DNA from: Pseudomonas botevensis
Lineage (GTDB): Bacteria; Pseudomonadota; Gammaproteobacteria; Pseudomonadales; Pseudomonadaceae
Assembly (NCBI RefSeq): GCF_019145475.1
Contig: NZ_JAHTKI010000027.1
Location: 1 to 64,000, forward strand
DNA length: 64,000 bases
Direction: 5' to 3'
Numbering within the stretch: position 1 is the first letter of the stretch; the number at the start of each line of letters is the position of its first letter. This document shows positions 55,060 to 64,000 of the stretch, piece after piece. The translations under genes were made by a program, and so were the position numbers. The notes below the pieces were generated by a model. That model was not told the DNA's origin, ran no database searches, and saw nothing but the letters and a program-made list of their open reading frames with translations.

Positions 55060-56334
55060 ATGGGCAGTGAATCCTACTGGCTCGACAGCGCACCGGCGTT
55101 CACCGGCGCACAACTGGGCGGGTTGCCCGGGCAAGTCGATGTGGCCATCGTCGGTGGTGGTTTCACCGGGTTGGCAGCGGCCCGGGCGCTGGTCTTGAAG
55201 GGCGCCAGTGTGGTGGTGCTGGAAGCCGGGCGGGTGATCGGCGAGGCTTCCGGACGCAATGGCGGGCAGTGCAACACCGGGGTGGCCCAGGACTACGCCA
55301 GCCTCAGCGCCAGTCTCGGTGCCGACAGGGCGCGGGCCTATTACCAGGCCTACGAAAGTGCGGTGCAGAGCGTCGTGTCGCTGGTGGAGAAGGAACAGAT
55401 CGCCTGCGACCTGCTGCGCAACGGCAAGCTGAAGCTGGCCGCCAAGCCCATGCACTACGAAGGCCTGGCCCGCACGTGCGAACTGATTCGCAAGGAAGTC
55501 GATGCCGACGTCGAGTTGCTGTCAGCCGAACAGACCCGCGCCGAAGTCAATTCGGCGCAATTCCACGGAGGCTTGCTGCAGCGCAATGGCGTGCAGATGC
55601 ACGTCGGGCGTTTTGGTGTCGGTCTGGCTGAAGCGGCGGTGCGTCACGGTGCGCTGATCCACCAAGGCACCTCGGTACTGGGTTGGAAAGCCCAGGCCGG
55701 CGGCTATCAGGTCAACACCAGCAAGGGTTCGCTGCACGCCGGGCAAGTCTTGCTGGCGACCGGCGCCTGTCAGCACGGTGGCTTGGGCTGGTATCGGCGG
55801 CGGATTGTGCCGGTGGGCAGTTTCGTGATTGCCACGCAGGTGCTGCCACGTTCGCTGATTGACCAGTTGCTGCCGGGCCGGCGCGCCTATGTCACCAGCC
55901 GGATGATCGGTAACTACTTCCGCCTGACGCCGGACAACCGCTTGTTGTTCGGCGGCCGCGCGCGGTTCGCCATGTCCGACAGTGTCAATGACGCCAAGAG
56001 CGGCAAAGTGCTGCAGGCGGCGATGATCCAGATGTTCCCGCAACTGGCGCACGTCAAGATCGATTATTGCTGGGGCGGCCTGGTGGACATGACGTCCGAC
56101 CGGTTACCTCGGGCCGGCCAGCATGGCGGCGTATATCACTCCATGGGCTACAGCGGCCACGGGGTGCAGATGTCGGTCCACATGGGGCAGGTCATGGCTG
56201 ACGTGATGGCCGGCAACGTCGAGGCCAACCCCTGGCGCGAACTCGACTGGCCGGCGATCCCGGGGCATTTCGGCAAACCGTGGTTCCTGCCGTTCGTGGG
56301 CGCGTATTACCGCTTCCAGGACTATTTGCATTGA
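55060..56334 (+). CDS. FAD-dependent amine/amino acid oxidase (DAO family, PuuB-like)
   Basis: 424 residues. N-terminal Rossmann motif VAIVGGGFTGLAAA followed by the ASGRNGGQCN flavin loop, as in gamma-glutamylputrescine oxidase and related enzymes. C-terminal MGYSGHGVQM matches the second FAD-contact region. The start at 55060 is chosen over an earlier in-frame ATG because the fold begins there. It probably oxidises a secondary amine or substituted amino acid imported by the ABC system encoded next. The stop lies inside a 21-base tandem duplication. Confidence 0.9.
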   Translation: MGSESYWLDSAPAFTGAQLGGLPGQVDVAIVGGGFTGLAAARALVLKGASVVVLEAGRVIGEASGRNGGQCNTGVAQDYASLSASLGADRARAYYQAYESAVQSVVSLVEKEQIACDLLRNGKLKLAAKPMHYEGLARTCELIRKEVDADVELLSAEQTRAEVNSAQFHGGLLQRNGVQMHVGRFGVGLAEAAVRHGALIHQGTSVLGWKAQAGGYQVNTSKGSLHAGQVLLATGACQHGGLGWYRRRIVPVGSFVIATQVLPRSLIDQLLPGRRAYVTSRMIGNYFRLTPDNRLLFGGRARFAMSDSVNDAKSGKVLQAAMIQMFPQLAHVKIDYCWGGLVDMTSDRLPRAGQHGGVYHSMGYSGHGVQMSVHMGQVMADVMAGNVEANPWRELDWPAIPGHFGKPWFLPFVGAYYRFQDYLH

Positions 56335-56358
56335 GTTCAGGACTGCTTGCATTGAGTT
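56317..56358. repeat. 21-base tandem duplication across the oxidase stop codon
   Basis: The unit CAGGACTATTTGCATTGAGTT (56317-56337, given as its 21-base span) is followed directly by a second copy (56338-56358) with two changes. Each copy encodes QD-x-LH-stop, so the gene end has been duplicated without changing the protein. Confidence 0.8.
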
Positions 56359-56449
56359 GCTGTTGTGGCTTCACCGTCGTTTGCGTTTCCAGGACGTTCC
56401 GGTCAACCGGAACACTTGAGCCTTCTTAACTTCGACAGGTACCACTGAT

Positions 56450-58087
56450 ATGACTGACAACAAGAACGACTCACCGCTGATTTCCGGCGAAGAAAGCCTG
56501 CGGGTGTTCGAAGGCCTCAATCGCGGCATGTCACGCCGTCACGCTCTGCAAATGCTCGGCGTGGCCGGGGTCGCGGCTGCCGGCGCCGGCAGCCTGTTCG
56601 GTGCTGCCGGCAAGCTGTTTGCCGACGAAGCCGCCGCCTCGGGCAAGGGCAAGCCGGGCGGTCGGATTCGCGTCGCCGGTATGTCCAGCTCTACCGCCGA
56701 CACACTCGACCCGGCCAAAGGCGCGCTGTCTACGGACTATGTGCGTCACTACATGTTCTACAACGGCTTGACCCGCTTTGACTCGCATCTGGTGCCGCAA
56801 CTGGAGCTGGCCGAGCGCATCGATAACGTCGACGCAACGCTGTGGACCATCACCCTGCGCAAGGACGTGACGTTTCACAACGGCAAGACCCTCAGCGCCG
56901 CCGATGTGGTGTTCTCGTTGTCGCGGCACAAGGATCCACTGACCGGTTCCAAGGTCATGCCGTTGATGGAGCAGTTTGCCGAGATCAAGGCCACCGGCAC
57001 CAACGAAGTACAGATTCGCCTGAGTGCGCCGAACGCCGAGCTGCCGTCGATCCTGGCGGTATCGCACCTGCTGATCGTTCCCGAAGGCACCACCGACTTC
57101 AACCAGGGCATCGGCACCGGGCCGTTCAAGGTCAAGGAGTTCAAACCGGGCGTGCGCTCGATTGCCGCGCGCAACACCGGTTACTGGAAACCGGGCCTGC
57201 CGTATCTGGACGAGATCGAGTTCATCGCGATTGCCGACGAACCGTCGCGAGTCAACGCGCTGCTGTCCGGCGACGTACACATGATCAACGAGGTCAACCC
57301 GCGCTCCACCAGCCGGATCAAGGCCAGCGCCAAGCATCGGGTCGTCGATGCGCCGTCGGGCAACTACACTGACTTGATCATCCGCCAGGATCAGATGCCG
57401 GGCAAAAGCGCCGAATTCACCCAGGCCATGAAGTACCTGCTGGATCGCGAGCAAGTGAAGTCCGCCGTATTCCGTGGCTTCGCCGTGGTTGGCAACGACC
57501 ATCCGATTGCGCCCGGTTCGCGTTACTACAACGCCGACCTGCCGCAAACCGTCTACGACCCGGAAAAAGCCAGGTTCCTGCTCAAGAAAGCGGGCATGGA
57601 AAACATCAGCATGCCGCTGGTCGCCTCGCCAGCCGCCACCGGTTCGGTGGACATCGCCGTGCTGTTGCAGCAATCGGCCAAGCAGGCCGGGCTCAAGCTC
57701 GACGTCAATCGTTTGCCGAGTGACGGCTACTGGTCCAACCACTGGATGAAGCACCCGCTGAGCTTCGGCAACATCAACCCCCGACCGAATGCCGACGTGA
57801 TGTTCTCGCAGTTCTTCCAGTCGAAGGCGCCATGGAACGAATCCGGCTGGCAGAACGACCAGTTCGACCAGTTGCTGATGCTGGCGCGCGGCGAAACCGA
57901 CGATGCCAAACGCAGCAAGATGTACGCGGACATGCAGACTCTGGTGCATGACCACAGCGGTATCGGCGTGCCGGTGTTCATCAGCAACATCGACGGCGTC
58001 GACCAGCGAATCAAAGGCTACGGCAGTAACCCGCTGGGTGGCTTCATGGGCTACATGTTCGCCGAGCAGGTCTGGCTGGACGCTTGA
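56450..58087 (+). CDS. Oligopeptide/dipeptide-type ABC substrate-binding protein, Tat-exported
   Basis: 545 residues, SBP family 5. A twin-arginine signal is visible (SRRHALQ, Arg29/Arg30, then VAGVAAAGAGSLFGA), so it is exported folded. The family segment LDPAKGALSTDYVRHYMFYN is followed by the canonical LRKDVTFHNGKTLSAADVVFSL (quoted in part). Cluster-C binding proteins bind peptides, opines or other amino-acid derivatives. It is followed by matching permease and ATPase genes. Confidence 0.92.
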   Translation: MTDNKNDSPLISGEESLRVFEGLNRGMSRRHALQMLGVAGVAAAGAGSLFGAAGKLFADEAAASGKGKPGGRIRVAGMSSSTADTLDPAKGALSTDYVRHYMFYNGLTRFDSHLVPQLELAERIDNVDATLWTITLRKDVTFHNGKTLSAADVVFSLSRHKDPLTGSKVMPLMEQFAEIKATGTNEVQIRLSAPNAELPSILAVSHLLIVPEGTTDFNQGIGTGPFKVKEFKPGVRSIAARNTGYWKPGLPYLDEIEFIAIADEPSRVNALLSGDVHMINEVNPRSTSRIKASAKHRVVDAPSGNYTDLIIRQDQMPGKSAEFTQAMKYLLDREQVKSAVFRGFAVVGNDHPIAPGSRYYNADLPQTVYDPEKARFLLKKAGMENISMPLVASPAATGSVDIAVLLQQSAKQAGLKLDVNRLPSDGYWSNHWMKHPLSFGNINPRPNADVMFSQFFQSKAPWNESGWQNDQFDQLLMLARGETDDAKRSKMYADMQTLVHDHSGIGVPVFISNIDGVDQRIKGYGSNPLGGFMGYMFAEQVWLDA

Positions 58088-58134
58088 AAAAAGCCGTCGA
58101 GATGAACGGCAGGCATGGTGCAGGAGGGTAGGCG

Positions 58135-59091
58135 ATGAATAGCAACACACTGTGGTTGATCGGTCGGCGCCTGGGGGCCGCGATCGTGACTTTGTTGATC
58201 GTGTCGATGGTCGTGTTTGCGATCACGGCGGTGCTGCCGGGTGACGCGGCGCAACAATCCCTCGGGCAGTTCGCCACACCGGAACAAGTGGCTGCACTGC
58301 GTTTGAAACTGGGGCTCGATCAGCCTGGTGTGGTGCGTTACCTGCATTGGTTGATGAACCTGCTCAGTGGCGACATGGGCCAGTCGGTGTCCAACGCCAT
58401 GCCGGTCGGCGAATTGATGGCCGGGCGCGTGCCCAACACCCTGATGCTGGCGGCCGCCACGGCGCTGGTATCGGTGCCGGTGGCGCTGCTGCTGGGGATC
58501 GGCTCGGCGATGGGCCGGGGCGGGCGTGTCGACAGTTTCCTGAGCTTTGTCACCCTGGCGATGGTCGCCGTTCCGGAGTTTCTGGTGGCAACCCTGGCCG
58601 TGCTGATCTTTGCGGTGAACCTGGGCTGGTTGTCGGCACTGTCCTACGCCAGCGACATCACGTCACCCTGGCAATTCATGCGCACCTACGCTTTGCCGGT
58701 GATGACCCTGTGTTGCGTGATCGTCGCGCAAATGGCGCGCATGACCCGGGCGGCGGTGATCGATCAACTCGACAGTCCTTATGTGGAAATGGCCCGGCTC
58801 AAAGGTGTCAGCCCGATGCGTATCGTGCTGCGTCATGCCTTGCCCAACGCCATCGGACCGATTGCCAACGCGATTGCCCTGAGCCTCTCGTATTTGCTCG
58901 GCGGGGTGGTGATCGTCGAGACAATTTTCAACTATCCCGGCATCGCCAGCCTGATGGTCGATGCCGTGACCAACCGTGACATGGCGCTGGTCCAGGCCTG
59001 CACCATGCTGTTTTGTACGGCGTACCTGGGGTTGGTGCTGATTGCCGACCTGTGCGCGATTCTGTCCAATCCGAGGCTGAGAAACCAATGA
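58135..59091 (+). CDS. ABC permease, DppB/OppB-like
   Basis: 318 residues, six membrane segments. N-terminal RRLGAAIVTLLIVSMVVF is typical of DppB. The EAA-like loop is visible as ARLKGVSPMRIVLRHALPNA. Forms the channel with the DppC-like protein. An AGGAGG site precedes the ATG. Confidence 0.93.
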   Translation: MNSNTLWLIGRRLGAAIVTLLIVSMVVFAITAVLPGDAAQQSLGQFATPEQVAALRLKLGLDQPGVVRYLHWLMNLLSGDMGQSVSNAMPVGELMAGRVPNTLMLAAATALVSVPVALLLGIGSAMGRGGRVDSFLSFVTLAMVAVPEFLVATLAVLIFAVNLGWLSALSYASDITSPWQFMRTYALPVMTLCCVIVAQMARMTRAAVIDQLDSPYVEMARLKGVSPMRIVLRHALPNAIGPIANAIALSLSYLLGGVVIVETIFNYPGIASLMVDAVTNRDMALVQACTMLFCTAYLGLVLIADLCAILSNPRLRNQ

Positions 59092-59963
59092 ACAATCTCA
59101 TTGTGAAATCGACGCCTGCGACGCCCGACCTGTCGGCTGGCAAGGTGTCTCATGGCCCGGCATGGCTGGGTCTGATCGGGGCTGCAATGTGCGTTATCTG
59201 GCTGCTGGTGGCGATGTTCGGCCCGTGGCTGGCCCCCCATCCGGTGGGAGAAGTGGTTTCCGACAATGTCTTTGACAGCATCAGTGCCGTGTACCCGTTC
59301 GGCACCGATTACCTGGGACGCGACATGCTCAGCCGGATTCTCGTCGGCGCCCGTTTCACCGTCGGCCTGGCGTTGATCGCGGCGGTGTTGGCCAGTGGCC
59401 TGGGCACCAGTTGTGCGCTGTTGTCGGTGGTCTCGCCGAAATGGCTGGACGAGGTGATCAGTCGTTTGATGGATGCGTTTATCTCGATCCCGAGCAAGAT
59501 GCTGGCGTTGATCATGGTTTCGGCTTTCGGCTCTTCGGTGACCTTGTTGATCTGCACCGCCGTGCTCAGTTTCAGCCCCGGCGCGTTCCGCATTGCCCGC
59601 AGCATGGCGGTGAATATCGAAGCGCTGGAGTACGTGCAAGTTGCCCGGACCCGAGGCGAACGCCGGTTGTACATCGCCTGCGTGGAAATCCTGCCCAACA
59701 TGCTCAACCCGGTGCTGACTGACCTGGGGCTGCGCTTTGGCTTCATCGTACTGTTGCTCAGCGGCATGAGTTTCCTTGGCCTTGGTGTGCAGCCACCGGA
59801 TGCCGACCTCGGTTCGCTGGTGCGGGAAAATATTGGCGGCCTGAACCAGGGCGCGCCGGCCATCGTGATTCCGGCGCTGGCCATCGGCACCCTGACCATC
59901 GGTGTGAATCTGTTTATCGACAGACTGTCGTCCCGACGTAGTCGCCGTACGGGAGGCCATTGA
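59088..59963 (+). CDS. ABC permease, DppC/OppC-like
   Basis: 291 residues, six membrane segments. FGTDYLGRDMLSRILVGAR is the DppC hallmark near residue 65. The EAA loop reads VARTRGERRLYIACVEILPN. ATG at 59088 overlaps the DppB-like stop by four bases. Confidence 0.93.
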   Translation: MNNLIVKSTPATPDLSAGKVSHGPAWLGLIGAAMCVIWLLVAMFGPWLAPHPVGEVVSDNVFDSISAVYPFGTDYLGRDMLSRILVGARFTVGLALIAAVLASGLGTSCALLSVVSPKWLDEVISRLMDAFISIPSKMLALIMVSAFGSSVTLLICTAVLSFSPGAFRIARSMAVNIEALEYVQVARTRGERRLYIACVEILPNMLNPVLTDLGLRFGFIVLLLSGMSFLGLGVQPPDADLGSLVRENIGGLNQGAPAIVIPALAIGTLTIGVNLFIDRLSSRRSRRTGGH

Positions 59964-59964
59964 A

Positions 59965-61806
59965 ATGAGTGAGTTGATTCGAGTTGAAGACCTGCGAGTC
60001 GTCGCCTGCGGCGAGCGCGGCGAAACGGAAATCGTCAAAGGCGTGAGCTTTGCCCTGGAAAAGGGCGAAGTGCTGGCATTGATCGGTGAATCCGGCTCCG
60101 GCAAGACCACCATCGCCCTCGCGCTGTTGGGGTATGCCCGGCGGGGCTGCCGGTTGTCCGGCGGTGTGGTGCAGGTCGGCGAACACAACATGCTGGCGCT
60201 GAGCGAACAGCAATTGCAGAGCTTGCGCGGCAATCGGGTGTCGTACATCGCGCAGAGCGCTGCGGCCGCGTTCAACCCGGCGAAGAAACTGATCGACCAA
60301 GTGGTGGAAGGCGCGTTGATTCATGGCCTGGGCACCCGCGTCGCGCTTGAGGCCAAGGCTATCGAACTGTTCCGCGATCTGGCGCTGCCGGATCCGGATC
60401 ACATCGGTCAGCGTTACCCGCACCAGGTTTCCGGCGGGCAGTTGCAGCGGGTGATGGCGGCGATGGCGCTGATCAGCGATCCGTTGCTGGTCGTCCTCGA
60501 CGAGCCGACCACGGCCCTCGACGTGACCACTCAGATCGACGTGCTGCGAGCCTTCAAACGGGTGGTTCGCGAGCGTGGCGCGACAGCGGTGTATGTCTCC
60601 CATGACCTGGCGGTGGTTGCGCAGATGGCCGACCAGATCGTCGTGCTCAACGGTGGTCAGATCTTCGAACAGAGCGCCACGGCGCCGCTGCTCAAGGGCC
60701 CGAGCCACGAGTACACCCGCAGCCTGCTGGCCGCTGCGCGACCGGACACGACAATCCGCCCGCCCTGCGGCATTGCCGAAGAAACCCCGCTGCTGACCAT
60801 TCAAGGTCTGACCGCCGGATACGGCAACAAGAACACCCAGGGCATGCCGGCGATCCGCGTGCTGGAAGACATCGACCTGACCGTGCGTCGGGGCCAGGCC
60901 ATCGGGGTGATCGGTGAGTCGGGTTCGGGCAAGTCGACCCTGGCACGCGTGGTCGCGGGGTTGCTGACCCCGGCCCTGGGTGGTCTGACCTTTGACGGTC
61001 AGCCGCTGGGCGGCAGTCTCTGCGAGCGGACCGACGAGCAGTTTCGTCGCATCCAGATGGTGTTTCAGAACGCCGACACCGCGCTCAATCCGATGCACAG
61101 CATCAGCACCATTCTCAGCCGTCCGTTGAAGATGTACTTCGGCCTGAAAGGCGCGGCGTTGCGCGAGCGGATCGGCGAGTTGCTGGATCTGGTGCGTTTG
61201 CCGCGAAGCCTGGCCGAGCGTCGCCCGAGCGAATTGTCCGGTGGGCAAAAACAACGGGTCAACCTCGCCCGGGCACTGGCGGCCAAACCCGATCTGATCC
61301 TCTGCGACGAGGTGACCTCGGCGCTGGATACCGTGGTCGGTGCGGCGATCCTCGAACTGCTGCGCGACCTGCGTCAGCAACTGGGGGTTTCCTATCTGTT
61401 CATCAGTCATGACATCTCCACCGTGCGCGCCCTGTGCGATGACATTGTGGTGATGTACAGCGGCCACAAGATTCAGGCCGGCAGCCGACAGTCGTTTGCC
61501 CAGGCACCGTTCCACCCGTACACCGATCTGTTGATTCATTCGGTGCCTGAGCTGCGCCAGGGCTGGCTGGAGAACTGCGGCACCACCTGCGGTGAACTGC
61601 CGCCGATCGGCCCCAAGGCCAATGTGGCAGAACTTTGCACCTTTCTCGGTCGTTGCCCGGTGCGGGTCGATGGCCTGTGCAACCGCACCGCGCCGAGTCG
61701 GCGAGTGATCGATGGCGGCAGTGAAATCCTCTGCCACCACGACAGCGCCGAATTGCGTAAAACCCAGCAGGATTTGATCACTTTGAATCAGGGAGCCTAT
61801 GCATGA
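59965..61806 (+). CDS. Fused double ATPase of a peptide-type ABC transporter (DppD-DppF)
   Basis: 613 residues holding two complete nucleotide-binding domains in one chain. The first has Walker A GESGSGKTT, signature VSGGQLQRVMAA and Walker B VVLDEPTTALD. The second has Walker A GESGSGKST, signature LSGGQKQRVNLA and LILCDEVTSALD. The C-terminal oligopeptide/dipeptide zone includes CTFLGRCPVRVDGLC. Separate DppD and DppF are usual, and fusions are a known variant. GGGAGG lies upstream of the ATG. Confidence 0.93.
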   Translation: MSELIRVEDLRVVACGERGETEIVKGVSFALEKGEVLALIGESGSGKTTIALALLGYARRGCRLSGGVVQVGEHNMLALSEQQLQSLRGNRVSYIAQSAAAAFNPAKKLIDQVVEGALIHGLGTRVALEAKAIELFRDLALPDPDHIGQRYPHQVSGGQLQRVMAAMALISDPLLVVLDEPTTALDVTTQIDVLRAFKRVVRERGATAVYVSHDLAVVAQMADQIVVLNGGQIFEQSATAPLLKGPSHEYTRSLLAAARPDTTIRPPCGIAEETPLLTIQGLTAGYGNKNTQGMPAIRVLEDIDLTVRRGQAIGVIGESGSGKSTLARVVAGLLTPALGGLTFDGQPLGGSLCERTDEQFRRIQMVFQNADTALNPMHSISTILSRPLKMYFGLKGAALRERIGELLDLVRLPRSLAERRPSELSGGQKQRVNLARALAAKPDLILCDEVTSALDTVVGAAILELLRDLRQQLGVSYLFISHDISTVRALCDDIVVMYSGHKIQAGSRQSFAQAPFHPYTDLLIHSVPELRQGWLENCGTTCGELPPIGPKANVAELCTFLGRCPVRVDGLCNRTAPSRRVIDGGSEILCHHDSAELRKTQQDLITLNQGAYA

Positions 61807-62111
61807 GCGGGCGATTTGTGAGATTGGCCGAGCAGGGCCGGGCCACCGTCAGTCTGACGGTGGACGGCGTCCCCATCGAGGCGCTCAAGGGCGATACGCT
61901 GATGGTGGCATTGCTGACCCAGGGCAACGCCTTGCGCCAGTCTGAGTTCGATTCCGGTCGGCGCGCCGGCTTCTGCCTGATGGGCGCCTGCCAGGACTGC
62001 TGGGTCTGGACCCGTAGCGGTGAGCGCCTGCGTGCGTGCTCCAACGAAGTCCGCGAAGGACTGGATATCGTCACCACACAACCGGAGGCGAAATGGCCAC
62101 TGCACGGATAG
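61803..62111 (+). CDS. Small [2Fe-2S] subunit of an HcnABC/opine-oxidase-like enzyme
   Basis: 102 residues. Ferredoxin-like fold with cysteine cluster GFCLMGACQDCW and a last cysteine in RACS, as in HcnA and the small subunits of opine and octopine oxidases. It passes electrons from the flavin subunits to the respiratory chain. Overlaps the ATPase stop by four bases and the next gene by 19 bases. Confidence 0.88.
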   Translation: MSGRFVRLAEQGRATVSLTVDGVPIEALKGDTLMVALLTQGNALRQSEFDSGRRAGFCLMGACQDCWVWTRSGERLRACSNEVREGLDIVTTQPEAKWPLHG

Positions 62112-63469
62112 TGATCGTCGGCGCCGGGCCGGCCGGTATTCGCTGTGCCGAAACACTGGTGAAGGCGGGTTTCAAACCCATCCTGATCGATGAAAACCGT
62201 CGCGATGGCGGGCAGATCTACCGACGCCAGCCTGAAGGCTTTACTCGTGACTACAGCACGCTGTATGGCAGCGAGGCCGCCAAGGCGCGGGATCTGCACG
62301 ACAGCTTCGACCGCTTGCGTGAACGCATCGACTACCGCCCGGATACGCTGGTGTGGAACCTGATCCCCAAACAACTGTGCTGCGTCAGTCAGGGCAAACA
62401 CTCGACGGTGGATTACGACGCGCTGATCCTCTGCACCGGCGCCACTGACCGCTTGATGCCGATCGAGGGCTGGCAGTTGGCGGGCACCTACAGCCTTGGC
62501 GGGGCGCAGATTGCGCTCAAGTCTCAGGCCGTGTCGATCGGTCATCGCGTGGTGTTCATGGGCAGCGGCCCGTTGCTGTATCTGGTCGCCAGCCAGTACC
62601 TGAAGGCCGGTGCCAATGTGGCGGCGGTACTCGACACTTCACCGCTGAGCAAACGCATCGTCGCCTTGCCGAAAATGCTCGCGCGCCCCGGTGTGCTGTT
62701 GACCGGGATGAAGCTGTTGGCGCAGTTGTATCAGGCGAAGATCCCGGTGCATCTGGGGATCAAGCCCGAGCAAGTGCTGGGGGACGCGGCCAGCGGTGTC
62801 AACGGTGTGCGCGTGCGCACGGCCAAGGGCGAAACGCTGACCGTGGATTGCGACGCCGTGGCGCTCGGTTATCACTTGCGTCCGGAAACCCAGTTGGCGG
62901 ATCTGGCCGGTTGCCGCATGCGTTTTGACGAAGCGTCCGGCCAGTGGTGGCTGGCGGTGGATGAAGAGGGCCGCACCTCGGTCAGTGGTGTATATGCCGC
63001 CGGGGATGGTGCGAAGATTCGTGGCGCGGACGCCGCCGAACACGCCGGACGGCTGGTGGCGATGGCGTTGCTGGAAGACCAACAAAAACCGCTGGACGCG
63101 GGCCTGCGCGACGAGCAGCGCAAGGCGCTGGCGGTGATGGATCAGTTTCGCCTTGGTCTGGCCCAGGCCTTTCCATGGCCGGCCGAACAAGCCAGGGCCT
63201 TGCCTGATACTGCGATCGTCTGCCGCTGCGAAATGATCAGCGCCGGTGAACTGCGCCGCACCGTCAGTGAAAAGGGCGCCTGCGAAGTCAATCGGGCCAA
63301 GGCGTTCAGCCGGGTCGGCATGGGCCGTTGTCAGGGCCGTTATTGCTCCCAGGCAGGGGCTGAAGTCATCGCGGCAGCCGCCGGTGTCAGCGTGCAACAG
63401 GTTGGCCGCCAACGCGGTCAGGCACCGGTTAAACCGCTATCGATGCTCACCGAGGAGGTCTCGCCATGA
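62093..63469 (+). CDS. FAD/NAD(P)-fold subunit with BFD-like [2Fe-2S] domain (HcnB/OoxA-like)
   Basis: 458 residues. N-terminal FAD motif IVIVGAGPAGIRCAE, then a pyridine-nucleotide-disulfide-oxidoreductase-like core with GAQIALKSQ. The C-terminal BFD-like domain has the cysteines CRCE, then GRCQGRYC, to hold a [2Fe-2S] cluster. This is the architecture of HcnB and the opine oxidase A subunit. GGAGG lies upstream of ATG 62093; an earlier in-frame start lies within the preceding gene. Works with the small ferredoxin-like subunit and the DAO subunit that follows. Confidence 0.9.
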   Translation: MATARIVIVGAGPAGIRCAETLVKAGFKPILIDENRRDGGQIYRRQPEGFTRDYSTLYGSEAAKARDLHDSFDRLRERIDYRPDTLVWNLIPKQLCCVSQGKHSTVDYDALILCTGATDRLMPIEGWQLAGTYSLGGAQIALKSQAVSIGHRVVFMGSGPLLYLVASQYLKAGANVAAVLDTSPLSKRIVALPKMLARPGVLLTGMKLLAQLYQAKIPVHLGIKPEQVLGDAASGVNGVRVRTAKGETLTVDCDAVALGYHLRPETQLADLAGCRMRFDEASGQWWLAVDEEGRTSVSGVYAAGDGAKIRGADAAEHAGRLVAMALLEDQQKPLDAGLRDEQRKALAVMDQFRLGLAQAFPWPAEQARALPDTAIVCRCEMISAGELRRTVSEKGACEVNRAKAFSRVGMGRCQGRYCSQAGAEVIAAAAGVSVQQVGRQRGQAPVKPLSMLTEEVSP

Positions 63470-64000
63470 CGGCACAAAAAGCCGATGTACTGATTGTCGG
63501 TGGCGGCCTGATGGGCTCGGCGGCAGCGTTTTTCCTGCGCCGTCGCGGGAAGTCGGTGATCCTGCTGGAGCGCGACCAGATCGGTCAGTACGCCAGCGGC
63601 GTGAACTTCGGCAACGTTCGCCGCCAGGGTCGCTACCTGGGGCAACTGGAGTTGGCCAATCGCTCCTTTGCGCTGTGGAAGCGGCTGCCGGAGTTGATCG
63701 ACGATGACCTGGAATTCATCGCCAGCGGCCACATGCGCGTGTGTTATCGCGAAGACGAAATTGCCGAACTCGAGGCCTACGCCGCCGCGCCCGAAGCGGC
63801 GCAACTGGACCTGAAAATCTATCGCGGTGCCGAATTGCATCAGCGCTTTCCGTTCCTCGGGCCGGACGTGAAGGGTGGCTCCTACGCGCCCCACGACGGT
63901 CACGCCAACCCGCGTCTGGCGGCGCCGGCATTTGCCCGAGCGGCCCGGCGCCTTGGCGCCCGCATCGAAGAACAGACCGAAGTGGCCGAGGTGCAGAAGG
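63466..64000 (+). CDS. FAD-dependent oxidoreductase, DAO family, HcnC/OoxB-like (partial, runs off window)
   Basis: The first 178 residues are present. Rossmann motif VLIVGGGLMGSAAAFFL and the GVNFGNVRRQG flavin loop mark the D-amino acid oxidase/sarcosine oxidase group. As the third gene of an HcnABC-like trio it should be the catalytic subunit that oxidises the imported amine or opine. It is joined to the previous gene by an ATGA overlap with GAGGAGG upstream. Its C-terminus lies outside the window. Confidence 0.9.
   Translation, partial: MTAQKADVLIVGGGLMGSAAAFFLRRRGKSVILLERDQIGQYASGVNFGNVRRQGRYLGQLELANRSFALWKRLPELIDDDLEFIASGHMRVCYREDEIAELEAYAAAPEAAQLDLKIYRGAELHQRFPFLGPDVKGGSYAPHDGHANPRLAAPAFARAARRLGARIEEQTEVAEVQK

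Noticed and set aside
59914..61740. Minus-strand open frame of 608 codons opposite the fused ATPase
   Set aside because: Both nucleotide-binding domains are complete on the plus strand, so this frame is antisense noise.

Overview
The window looks like chromosomal DNA of a fluorescent Pseudomonas (P. fluorescens group). The signs are high GC with strong GC bias at third codon positions, AGGAG-type ribosome binding sites, a typical Pseudomonas REP/REPIN pair, a catR-catBCA block and sfn genes. I see no rRNA, tRNA, insertion sequence or CRISPR array.

Region 1 (585-24755) is a large nonribosomal peptide/polyketide cluster in one tightly overlapping operon. NRPS1 is A-T-C-A-T-Cy-A-T-Ox. NRPS2 is a TubC-like docking segment followed by C-A-T-TE. 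The hybrid NRPS3 is A-T-C-A-T-KS-KR-T-TE and has no acyltransferase. These are followed by an unrecognised 226-residue protein, an MbtH-like protein and a TauD-type oxygenase. Binding-pocket residues read by eye predict basic residue (Arg?)-Pro-thiazole(Cys)-hydrophobic residue for line 1. They predict Ile/Val-Pro-(malonate, ketoreduced) for line 2. The second line plus TauD resembles the detoxinine-forming logic of the detoxin/rimosamide family. Both lines start with a bare A domain and end in their own thioesterase. A convergent minus-strand trio (24805-27057: SGNH-like, GSCFA and GNAT proteins) may supply tailoring.

Region 2 (27173-30599) is the catechol branch of the beta-ketoadipate pathway: divergent catR with an ATAC-N7-GTAT operator, then catB, catC and catA. 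Region 3 (30763-37694) holds a lone YopT/C58-like cysteine protease candidate, a 45-residue exported peptide and a three-gene RND efflux pump. Region 4 (37754-40409) is a sulfur-scavenging pair, an SfnB-like flavoprotein and the dimethylsulfone monooxygenase SfnG. The two are divergent from a 322-bp gap with a sigma-54-type promoter facing each gene. Region 5 (40538-46586) is a branched-chain-amino-acid-type ABC transporter operon led by a degenerate acyl-CoA-synthetase-like protein.

Region 6 (46657-51279, minus strand) is a four-gene overlapping signalling operon: NarX-like kinase, LuxR-type regulator, hybrid kinase and single-domain receiver. Region 7 (51452-53673) has small accessory genes (SgcJ-like exported protein, cupin, GNAT). 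Region 8 (54346 to the window end) is a catabolic operon. It holds a HAD dehalogenase-like protein, an FAD oxidase, an oligopeptide-type ABC transporter with a fused double ATPase, and an HcnABC/opine-oxidase-like flavoenzyme whose third subunit runs off the window.
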